IMG/VR virus record: IMGVR_UViG_3300044641_007803
Location: 1 to 64,000 of that record
DNA from: a virus
Strand: one strand, 5' to 3'
Length of the DNA stretch: 64,000 nt
Position 1 is the first letter of the stretch. Every line of letters starts with the position of its first letter. A program made the position numbers and the translations under genes. This document shows positions 39,815-46,931 of the stretch, one piece after another. The notes beneath the pieces are model-generated. The model had not been told where the DNA came from. It worked only from the letters and a program-made list of their open reading frames with translations, and made no database searches.

Positions 39815-40180
39815 TTATGCTAAAAATCTTAACTTATACTTAGTTGACTCTATCAATTCTGTTACATTATCAATTTGATTCTGTAAGTATGAATCTTGTA
39901 CATCTTGTCTTAGTATGTCTACTACTTCTGCTAATTGCATAAAGTATGAAACTACTTGAGCATTGTCCGTATAATTCTTTATAGGTAAGTTGGTATAGTT
40001 CATTAAAATTCCATACTTGCCTTGGTACGATTCAATCAATCCGTCCACTATATCAATAATACCGTCATAGTATGCACCTAATGCTTGGTGTTCTGAAAAT
40101 GATTTAGTTTGTAAATGAAATACATGTACCTGTGTTCTTGAATGAAACAGACATGATACCATTTTTGTGAAATTTTCCAT
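39815..40180 (-). CDS. DUF5856/Dps-like helical protein
   Basis: A 121-residue four-helix-type protein: LFHSRTQVHVFHLQTKSFSE, HQALGAYYDGIIDIVDGLIE, SYQGKYGILMNY, then DNVTELIESTKYKLRFLA. The His-rich first helix and acidic second helix recall ferritin/Dps-like bundles and a family I know as DUF5856 in T4-like phages. It has a late box 14 bases upstream. Metal binding is plausible from the His/Asp/Glu pairing but unproven. Confidence 0.65.
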   Translation of the reverse strand: MENFTKMVSCLFHSRTQVHVFHLQTKSFSEHQALGAYYDGIIDIVDGLIESYQGKYGILMNYTNLPIKNYTDNAQVVSYFMQLAEVVDILRQDVQDSYLQNQIDNVTELIESTKYKLRFLA

Positions 40181-40193
40181 TATTGTTTTTTAT

Positions 40194-40200
40194 ATAAATA
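40194..40200 (-). promoter_or_regulatory. Putative late promoter box (TATTTAT)
   Basis: The minus strand reads GTAATATTTATATAAAAAAC, 14 bases before the ATG at 40180. Confidence 0.58.
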
Positions 40201-41118
40201 TTACCAATATCCGCTAAAGTTTTTTGCTCCTCCTAACGACTTCCAATACCTTCCGATATTACAGCTCCAGTATCCTGGACTTGTTCTATCTTTCTTCATG
40301 GCACACTTGTGTCTTGCTGCAAATGCCGCTCTTGCTCCTGGCTCATTTAGTTTAACTGTAAGGTTACCTGAATCACCAAAATTAACTTTCTTTATGTTTT
40401 TAGTTTTTGGATCTTTAACATAAACATAGAACTTCTTAGGTCCTCCTCTTTTAGGTTTGTTTAATTGTACATCCTGTCCTTTATGCTTTGCTTCGTTAAG
40501 ATTGTCTATCTCATCTCTTACCCATTCTTTTTCATTTGGACCTAATTGGTTATAGTCCATTCCAAATTCCTTATTAGCAATTTCGTCTTGTAAAGAATCG
40601 TAGTCTCCTTGGTACTTTGCTTCGTTTATTTTATCTAAATTAAAGTAATCCCAAAATTGAAATATTTTAGCAAACTGATCATAATCGTTTGGAAAGATTA
40701 TTGTGTCTCCTGATACTGATGATGGTTTTAGAATTATCTTATTGTCTGTAATATCTACAATTCGTAATTGTCTGTTTTGTTTGTCAGTAACAATCATGTT
40801 TCTTCTAATGTTTCCACCTTGCTCTCCTGCTCTAGGAAGATCTGTGTCAACTTCTTCATAAACCATTGGTAAGTCTAAAGGTACTTGCTGTCCTTCAAAT
40901 ATACCATACTCACCTATATTTGTTTCCTCTAAAAGGATTCGATCTTCTTGACATAGGTCCAAATAACCGTCTCTGTGAAGTGTTCTTGCTTCAGTGAATA
41001 GTTGTAAGAATGCATTAGAAGAATACCTGTAGATATTCTCAGATAAAGGGAGTTTGTGCTTTAAATGGTAGTTTAAGCCTGGGGTTGTTTCAACTAATAG
41101 GTTAAGTAGTTTTATCAT
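40201..41118 (-). CDS. Leader-bearing virion-type protein with Cys/aromatic C-terminus
   Basis: A 305-residue protein. I start it at 41118 (MIKLLNLLVETTPGLNYHLK), which has a second-class leader; the ATG at 41145 adds nine residues and overlaps the previous gene further. Residues about 200-305 are the recognisable part: KRGGPKKFYVYVKDPKTKNI, NLTVKLNEPGARAAFAARHK, then CAMKKDRTSPGYWSCNIGRY, which I recall as a conserved domain in marine T4-like phages. The middle has internal leader-like repeats. It overlaps the GIY-YIG gene by 17 bases. Probable internal head protein. Confidence 0.65.
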   Translation of the reverse strand: MIKLLNLLVETTPGLNYHLKHKLPLSENIYRYSSNAFLQLFTEARTLHRDGYLDLCQEDRILLEETNIGEYGIFEGQQVPLDLPMVYEEVDTDLPRAGEQGGNIRRNMIVTDKQNRQLRIVDITDNKIILKPSSVSGDTIIFPNDYDQFAKIFQFWDYFNLDKINEAKYQGDYDSLQDEIANKEFGMDYNQLGPNEKEWVRDEIDNLNEAKHKGQDVQLNKPKRGGPKKFYVYVKDPKTKNIKKVNFGDSGNLTVKLNEPGARAAFAARHKCAMKKDRTSPGYWSCNIGRYWKSLGGAKNFSGYW

Positions 41119-41551
41119 AAAAATCTTTCTTAAAAAAACGACCACTTATGTTATCGTTATAATAAATAGAGTCAGGTTCTATCACCCCTTTCATATACAA
41201 GTATTTATCCTCGTAATATGTTAACTGCTTTTTAGTTGGTACAAACATAAGGATTTCTCTTGTAAATTCCAAATGTTTTTTATCTTTTATTTGTTGCTTA
41301 ATTTCTGGATGGGAACCGTAATACGTTTTCCAATCTGTTTCCTTTGTAACTGTTTTCTTTTTTGAAGCTCTTTTATCTGTTATTAAAGCTAATTCTTTTT
41401 TACCTAAAGCTTTTCTTGTAACAGAAATAAGTTGTTTTCTTCCTAGGTATTTTCTACCTGTTGGAATATGTGTTACTTCATAGATAAACCCGAACGTTGA
41501 TTCGGGCATATCTGTTAGTTCTTTTATTTCTTTATTTTGATATAACCACAT
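41102..41551 (-). CDS. Putative GIY-YIG-type endonuclease
   Basis: A 149-residue protein. STFGFIYEVTHIPTGRKYLG carries the GIY-YIG elements (FIY ... KYLG), followed by RKQL, SDWKTYYGSHPE-like DWKTYYGSHPEIKQ, and FTREILMFVPTKKQLTYYED with a Glu candidate. The C-terminal YYNDNISGRFF is typical of a T4-like phage group of these proteins. Such enzymes cut DNA in homing or host-DNA attack. It stands between the fibre gene and the cargo island, and overlaps the next gene. Activity inferred. Confidence 0.75.
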   Translation of the reverse strand: MWLYQNKEIKELTDMPESTFGFIYEVTHIPTGRKYLGRKQLISVTRKALGKKELALITDKRASKKKTVTKETDWKTYYGSHPEIKQQIKDKKHLEFTREILMFVPTKKQLTYYEDKYLYMKGVIEPDSIYYNDNISGRFFKKDFYDKTT

Positions 41552-41563
41552 TTTTTATTTTGT

Positions 41564-43054
41564 TTAGAATAATGCATTCCAAATTGTTCCATCATAGTAA
41601 TACAATTTACTAGCTCCTGCAGATCCTGATGCTATAATCATTCCCTCTGTTGGTGTTGGTGTTGTCGTTCTTACTGCTAACTGTAAAATATCTTTTACTA
41701 TTAACGAACCCGTTACCTGGAATGTGCTTCCTGATGCAAATACTAGGTTTGATCTTGTACTATTATTAGTTCCGTTTCCAATTATAAAAGCAGACTGTGC
41801 TGATGATGATATATTGTACTGTCCTTGTACGTGTTGGTATGATCCTGATGCTACTGTGCCTAGTCCTTCTGTATGGGAAGCAACTCCTAATGCTCTAGTG
41901 CTACCTCCTTCTGCATGTGAATAGTTGCCTATTGCTTGAGAACCTACTCCTTCAGCATGGGATGCTTCTCCTGTTGATATTGTATTAAACCCCTCTGCAT
42001 GTGAGTCAGATCCTGATGCAAATGTACCATTTCCTTCAGCGTGTGAAACATCTCCGCTTGCTTGTGTATTGTATCCTTCTGCATGTGTGTAATTTCCTGA
42101 TGCTATTGTATCATACCCTTCTGCATGTGAGTAATCTCCTGATGCTGTTGTAAAGTACCCTTCTGCATGTGAGTAAGAGCCTGAAGCTATTGTGGAAGAC
42201 CCTTCTGCATGTGAAAAGTCTCCTGATGCTGTTGTAAAATACCCTTCTGCATGTGCTCCGCCTCCGCTTGCTAATGTTTGTTGTCCTTCTGAATGTGCGT
42301 ATGCAGAACTTGCTATTGTAAGGTATCCTTCAGCATGTGCTGAATTTCCTGATGCTGTACTACCAAAACCTTCTGAGTGAGCATACAGTCCTGAAGATAG
42401 TGTTTGTCTTCCTTCAGCATGTGAATATGATCCTTCTGCTACTGAATCTGCTTCAGCATGAGAGTGGTTACCTATTGCTATACTTCCATATCCTTCAGCA
42501 TGAGAATATGATCCTGATGCAATGGTGTTTTCTCCTTCTGCATGTGAGTAAGAAGCTGATGCCACTGTGTTTTTTCCTTCTGTATGAGAGTAGTCCCCTA
42601 TTGCTGTTGTTGCAAATCCTTCTGAGTGAGAAAAATCTCCAGATGCTATTGTATAGTATCCTTCAGCATGAGAACCTGTTTTTGTTGCTTGAGTGTTCTG
42701 TCCTTCTGCATGTGAGTAAAGCCCTGTTGCAGTAGTTGATAATCCTTCTCCATGTGAGAATCTATTATTAGGTGCAGAAATACTCCCACTTCCATTAATT
42801 AAAGATCCTGATATTTGGATTTGATTTGTTATTGTACTTACTCCTGCACTTGCAGTCCAATTTGTTGTTATTGGAATAGAGAAAGACATACTAGCTGGTG
42901 TATTTATCGTACTTCCGCTTTCTGCACTTCCTGTAGTAAATAGTGTTATTGTTCCGCTTGAGTACGATGCTGAGTAGAAGAATGAAGAAAAGTTTTCATC
43001 CAACTGTTCAAATGTCAGTGCTGACCCTGTTACTGTTCTTAATGTAATTGCCAT
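41564..43054 (-). CDS. Tail fibre with ~22 YadA-head-like SHAEG repeats
   Basis: A 496-residue trimeric fibre. Residues about 100-415 are about 22 repeats of 14 residues, consensus SHAEGxxTxASGxY, the pattern of left-handed parallel beta-roll heads in YadA-type trimeric adhesins. The repeats end with the module ISSSAQSAFIIGNGTNNSTR and FASGSTFQVTGSL, which the fibre at 4282-5907 also carries, and a C-terminal KLYYYDGTIWNALF cap. The N-terminus (AITLRTVTGSALTFEQLDEN) is a fibre-attachment type. It is probably a long fibre whose length depends on repeat number. Confidence 0.85.
   Translation of the reverse strand: MAITLRTVTGSALTFEQLDENFSSFFYSASYSSGTITLFTTGSAESGSTINTPASMSFSIPITTNWTASAGVSTITNQIQISGSLINGSGSISAPNNRFSHGEGLSTTATGLYSHAEGQNTQATKTGSHAEGYYTIASGDFSHSEGFATTAIGDYSHTEGKNTVASASYSHAEGENTIASGSYSHAEGYGSIAIGNHSHAEADSVAEGSYSHAEGRQTLSSGLYAHSEGFGSTASGNSAHAEGYLTIASSAYAHSEGQQTLASGGGAHAEGYFTTASGDFSHAEGSSTIASGSYSHAEGYFTTASGDYSHAEGYDTIASGNYTHAEGYNTQASGDVSHAEGNGTFASGSDSHAEGFNTISTGEASHAEGVGSQAIGNYSHAEGGSTRALGVASHTEGLGTVASGSYQHVQGQYNISSSAQSAFIIGNGTNNSTRSNLVFASGSTFQVTGSLIVKDILQLAVRTTTPTPTEGMIIASGSAGASKLYYYDGTIWNALF
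41870..42760 (-). repeat. 42-base coding repeat array (SHAEG)
   Basis: About 22 units of 42 bases encoding the 14-residue SHAEG repeat. The plus strand shows the recurrent CC(T/C)TC(T/A)GCATG(T/A)GA motif at this spacing. Units differ enough to avoid exact identity, but neighbouring ones such as 42120-42160 and 42205-42250 are near-identical. Confidence 0.85.
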
Positions 43055-43058
43055 ATTT

Positions 43059-44018
43059 TTAAATGTCTATTTTTACTATTATTGTCATTTCCGTATTAGC
43101 AGATTTCGGAACTGGTCTATTCATTTTACCTACTGCTATTAGCTCGTTTGCATCATTATAAAGCCCTACCGATGTCATGTATGGTTGGAATTCACTTCCT
43201 GTTATGTTATTATTTAACTGTCCATTAGCAACAGCAGAAGATGTGCTATATAAAGTATCTGTATTATCATAAACTGTTTTTAATGAGCTTGATAATGCGG
43301 AGGGATTATATGTAAAGTTGAATTCTGATTCTCTTAGTTTACAGTGGTAGTTGTGTGTAAATATTGGTTGACTTGATTTAAAGTTTAACTTTATTCTAGA
43401 TATTAGTGGTTTGTTTGATAAAGCGGTCTGTAGTGCAGAGGCATATGTAGTATCGGTAACTACTAACATTCCGTGCGGATATATAATATCTCCTACATAC
43501 TTTCTAGGAGAACTTCCTGATAAATATAGTTGACCTTCTCCATTATCTAATATTGTCTTCGCAGTTAGTATAGCTATAGTATTTCCGCCTGGAGCTCTTC
43601 GTCCGTATGTCTGGTAAGTCTCTATATACCCATCTGCAATATAACCTCCTTCTACTGGCTGTAATGTTTGAAAACTAGTAAAATCAAATAAAAGTTGAAA
43701 CCCGTCTACTGGTTTAATTGCTGTTCCGAATAGATTTCTGGGTATGTTTATTATTACAGAACCTGTTGTGAGGTTTCTAGATTCAGATTGATATAGTGTG
43801 GTTTGAGGGTAGTAGTCAAAACCGTTACTAGGGATACTTCCAGATACTTTAGGTGGATAATATAGTTGTTGTAAGCTATTAAGATTTACACCTTGTACAA
43901 AGCTATTAGTAGCAATTCCATAGGTAGTAAACTGGCTACCGGACATTGCCCATTGTTTATGGGCAACATAGGTAGTTATATAAGCATCCTGTTTGTTTAA
44001 TTTTTTGTAAGTACTCAT
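43059..44018 (-). CDS. Tail/baseplate structural protein, paralogue of 44022-45053
   Basis: A 319-residue protein. The C-terminal half shares PYMTSVGLYNDANELIAVGK with its neighbour's YMTTVGLYNDNNDLVGVAKL and both end in IIVKIDI/IRIKLDY. The N-terminus (STYKKLNKQDAYITTYVAHK) is distinct. Central segments FDFTSFQTLQPVEGGYIADG and YPHGMLVVTDTTYASALQTA are beta-rich. It lies in a tight series of tail genes (4 bases from its neighbours). Likely a baseplate or fibre-adapter protein; family not recognised beyond marine T4-like phages. Confidence 0.65.
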   Translation of the reverse strand: MSTYKKLNKQDAYITTYVAHKQWAMSGSQFTTYGIATNSFVQGVNLNSLQQLYYPPKVSGSIPSNGFDYYPQTTLYQSESRNLTTGSVIINIPRNLFGTAIKPVDGFQLLFDFTSFQTLQPVEGGYIADGYIETYQTYGRRAPGGNTIAILTAKTILDNGEGQLYLSGSSPRKYVGDIIYPHGMLVVTDTTYASALQTALSNKPLISRIKLNFKSSQPIFTHNYHCKLRESEFNFTYNPSALSSSLKTVYDNTDTLYSTSSAVANGQLNNNITGSEFQPYMTSVGLYNDANELIAVGKMNRPVPKSANTEMTIIVKIDI

Positions 44019-44021
44019 TCA

Positions 44022-45053
44022 TTAATAATCAAGCTTGATTCTTATTAAAGCTTCTTTTGTAAAATCTTTTAATAAAGGTCTTGATAATTTTGCAACTCCT
44101 ACTAAGTCATTATTATCATTATAAAGACCAACTGTTGTCATATATGCTTGAGGTGAGTTTACTAATACATCGTATCTTAGTTCTCCTGAACCTGTTATAA
44201 TAGAAGGGTTTGTTGAGTAGTTAAATTCTCCATTTCTAACTCTAACAAATATATAGTTTGAAGAAATAGTTTCTTCTGATTGTAGGCTAAAACTTGCTCC
44301 TTGATTAAGTATACTGGTGATACTACTTAGGTTAATTGTAGCAGCACTATTAAATCCTTCATCAATAATCATACCCAATCCTCCACCAGTTCCTACACTA
44401 GCTTTTAATGCTTCTCCGTTTAGTATAATTGTTCCAATATCTGGAAGAAATTTTCCATAAGAGCCTGAAGCTGGAGTAAATCCGTTTGCGTTTAGAGCTG
44501 TATAAGTTGCAGATCCATTAGATCCACTTACTAAGTCGTAAACTCTTCCCGCATCAATGTAAGAAACTGTTGTATTAGTTACACTATTATCTGTAAGTTT
44601 TATAACTGCACTTCCACTTTTAAGTGTTAGATTAAAACTTCCTGGAAGTAGCTTTTCTTTGTATCTAGCTCTATCTACAGAAATTACATAGATTGAATTT
44701 GGTTTTATGTTTCCAAAAGTAAAATCTGTATTTTCGTCTCCATTTACCAGTGTTCTATATTGTCCATATATTACTGAAGAGTTAGAAGAAGAGCTTACAG
44801 CACTGTTAACTAAGGTTGAACCACTCCCTATTCTATTGCCATATGCAACAGAGAACTGTACCGCTGCTCCGTTATTTAGAGTTTGTGGATCTGCTTGATA
44901 AATATCATAATAATAATTACCTGCTCCTATTCCTACTTGTGTTGATGAAGTATAGAAAGCGGTTAGTGTTGGCTGTTGCCCAGACCAAGCTGGTGCTACT
45001 ACTGATTCTGCACTAATTGAAATATCTTCTGGGTCTAATCTTTTAAATGACAT
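44022..45053 (-). CDS. Tail/baseplate structural protein, paralogue of 43059-44018
   Basis: A 343-residue protein, starting SFKRLDPEDISISAESVVAP. The middle has GIGAGNYYYDIYQADPQTLN and VQFSVAYGNRIGSGSTLVNS; the C-terminus reads RYDVLVNSPQAYMTTVGLYN then DNNDLVGVAKLSRPL, homologous to the next gene. It is probably a subunit of the same structure. No enzyme motif. It follows the 45060-45719 gene by 6 bases and continues to the 43059 gene by 3. Confidence 0.65.
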   Translation of the reverse strand: MSFKRLDPEDISISAESVVAPAWSGQQPTLTAFYTSSTQVGIGAGNYYYDIYQADPQTLNNGAAVQFSVAYGNRIGSGSTLVNSAVSSSSNSSVIYGQYRTLVNGDENTDFTFGNIKPNSIYVISVDRARYKEKLLPGSFNLTLKSGSAVIKLTDNSVTNTTVSYIDAGRVYDLVSGSNGSATYTALNANGFTPASGSYGKFLPDIGTIILNGEALKASVGTGGGLGMIIDEGFNSAATINLSSITSILNQGASFSLQSEETISSNYIFVRVRNGEFNYSTNPSIITGSGELRYDVLVNSPQAYMTTVGLYNDNNDLVGVAKLSRPLLKDFTKEALIRIKLDY

Positions 45054-45059
45054 AGCTTA

Positions 45060-45719
45060 TTATTGGTTTACTTTTATAATAGTTACTGGAATAGTTAACC
45101 TTGCTCCAGAGTCTCTTCCTATTACTGTTATAGTGGTTTGTAATTCTGTAGTTGTTCCAAACAATATGTTAACTGTTGTAGCAGTTAAGTTGATTGAAGT
45201 TCCAATTACTGTCTTAGAAACGTTTGTACCTAATGTTGTTGTTGAGTTTAATGCTGTTGCATCTGGTGTGTTAATTCCTACTCCGTTAAGGGTATTTAAC
45301 ACTCTAGCATCTGCAATAGTTGCTACATATCCTCCTGCTTCAAAAGTTTGAGAAGATCCTAAGTAGTTTAAAGTTTGAGGAGTAATTGCTAATGATGCTC
45401 CTTGTTTTAATCTGATAGCAGAATATCCTAAATCTAAAATTGGTAACTTAGCTGTTCCTCTTGGAAGAGTTGTAAGTTTATATTTCATGATTTGGCTTCC
45501 ATCAGGAAATGCTTCTAAGATAGGCATGGTTTCAATAGCTTCTCCATAATATGCAGAACCTTGTGGGTGTTCTGGATTGTATAAGGAGTAATCTATTTCA
45601 TCATCTGCTAAAGCAAATTGTGTAATTTTAAAAGAACCGTCTCCTTTTGCAAGTAACTCTCTTCCTTTTTTTGTAAGAATAGCATCAACTGTTACTACTT
45701 GATTACTTAAATATCCCAT
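45060..45719 (-). CDS. Conserved tail structural protein
   Basis: A 219-residue protein. YLSNQVVTVDAILTKKGREL, KGDGSFKITQFALADDEIDY, NPEHPQGSAYYGEAIETMPI, and KYKLTTLPRGTAKLPILDLG form a pattern I recall as conserved in tail clusters of marine T4-like phages. The C-terminal third is Thr-rich beta structure (TTELQTTITVIGRDSGARLT). A late box lies 19 bases upstream. Tail assembly role inferred from position. Confidence 0.65.
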   Translation of the reverse strand: MGYLSNQVVTVDAILTKKGRELLAKGDGSFKITQFALADDEIDYSLYNPEHPQGSAYYGEAIETMPILEAFPDGSQIMKYKLTTLPRGTAKLPILDLGYSAIRLKQGASLAITPQTLNYLGSSQTFEAGGYVATIADARVLNTLNGVGINTPDATALNSTTTLGTNVSKTVIGTSINLTATTVNILFGTTTELQTTITVIGRDSGARLTIPVTIIKVNQ

Positions 45720-45737
45720 TTGTATTTGTTTTTATTA

Positions 45738-45744
45738 ATAAATA
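45738..45744 (-). promoter_or_regulatory. Putative late promoter box (TATTTAT)
   Basis: The minus strand reads CATATATTTATTAATAAAAAC, 19 bases before the ATG at 45719. Confidence 0.6.
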
Positions 45745-45767
45745 TATGTTTTTTAATTTTTCTAATT

Positions 45768-46907
45768 TTAGGAAGCATTTATTACATATCCTAAAGAATC
45801 TAACGTTAGTATTTGACCTGTCTCCTTCACCAATACTAGCCCTCTAGGTACTCCTTGTAATCTATTTCCTTCTAGTTCATATACTTGTACTTGAACTAAT
45901 TTATTTACTGGAGAGTTGTCTGCTATAGAGCTAAACTTTTGGTTTACTCCTCTTGTAACTATTAATGTAAATGTAGTTGGATTAAGTAGACCTATTTGCT
46001 GTATTCTGCAGATTTCATTACCAAAGCTGCCAAAATAAATTATATCACCTATTTTGAAAGGATTAGTAGTAATATACGGAGCAGTATCTACACGAATAAC
46101 TGAGGTAAATTCGTCAAAGTTTTGAGTAGTTTGAAAACCTGTTGGAATATTACTAAATCCTGGTATATCTCCTGTTCCGGTATAGAAGTAGTCTTTATAA
46201 ACTACCTGGCTTTGTGATTGTTGAAATCGTATTTGACTTTGTATACTTGAAGAGGGAAATACTGATCCTTCAAAAACTCTACCATTAACAGCAGGGTCTA
46301 CAAAGTTGTCGAATATGTTAGTCTTTGTTCCGTCATATCTTCCATTTATCCATCCTGTATCACTGTAGTTGCTATCTTGTACGTCTGCTTTTGAAGCAGA
46401 ATATGAAAGTAATTGAGAGATATTAGTAGGACCTGTATAGGAAGTGTTTCCTGGTATGCCTATTGTGTTTCTGTCACTTTCCATAATGTATTCTGAAAGT
46501 CTGGTCTTTTGTATAGTTCCTCCTACTACATTATATGGACTTGCATTAAAGATAACTCCGTTTATTGAAGGAGAGAATGATAGGTTACCTGCTATTACGT
46601 TACTTGTAAGTGTTCCTGTTAGTATGCTTGGAGTAGTAAGTAAGAAGAAAAAAGAAACAGCTCCTTGTCCTACTGTATTTACAGTAATAATAGATATTTG
46701 TGTTATATCTAATGTTACAGTTCCTCCACCCGGTAAAGGTATTGTAACCTTTTCTACTTGCGTAAGGAAAGGTGTATTATCGTCTAGGTTTAAGTCTAGT
46801 ACCGGTACACTCATACCCTGTATTGTATACGGGGCAGTGTCTGTGTACCATACATTTACTTGTGATGGATATATTCTACTGTATGCTAGAAATTCAGCTT
46901 GTGTCAT
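45768..46907 (-). CDS. Tail structural protein, unknown function
   Basis: A 379-residue beta-rich protein. QAEFLAYSRIYPSQVNVWYT at the start, hydrophobic GQGAVSFFFLLTTPSILTGT and a central YSDTGWINGRYDGTKTNIFD followed by DPAVNGRVFEGSVFPSSS. The C-terminus ends in a short adaptor-like LEGNRLQGVPRGLVLVKETG, also typical of tail proteins. It is next to the very large 1490-residue gene and has a late box 16 bases upstream. No specific family recognised. Confidence 0.6.
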   Translation of the reverse strand: MTQAEFLAYSRIYPSQVNVWYTDTAPYTIQGMSVPVLDLNLDDNTPFLTQVEKVTIPLPGGGTVTLDITQISIITVNTVGQGAVSFFFLLTTPSILTGTLTSNVIAGNLSFSPSINGVIFNASPYNVVGGTIQKTRLSEYIMESDRNTIGIPGNTSYTGPTNISQLLSYSASKADVQDSNYSDTGWINGRYDGTKTNIFDNFVDPAVNGRVFEGSVFPSSSIQSQIRFQQSQSQVVYKDYFYTGTGDIPGFSNIPTGFQTTQNFDEFTSVIRVDTAPYITTNPFKIGDIIYFGSFGNEICRIQQIGLLNPTTFTLIVTRGVNQKFSSIADNSPVNKLVQVQVYELEGNRLQGVPRGLVLVKETGQILTLDSLGYVINAS

Positions 46908-46922
46908 TTAATTACTTTATAT

Positions 46923-46929
46923 ATAAATA
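46923..46929 (-). promoter_or_regulatory. Putative late promoter box (TATTTAT)
   Basis: The minus strand reads AAATATTTATATATAAAGT, 16 bases before the ATG at 46907. Confidence 0.58.
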
Positions 46930-46931
46930 TT

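Noticed and set aside
41870-42760. CRISPR-like regularly spaced repeats
   Set aside because: The repeats are in phase with a reading frame (42 bases, 14 residues) and encode a fibre beta-roll; no Cas genes or spacers.
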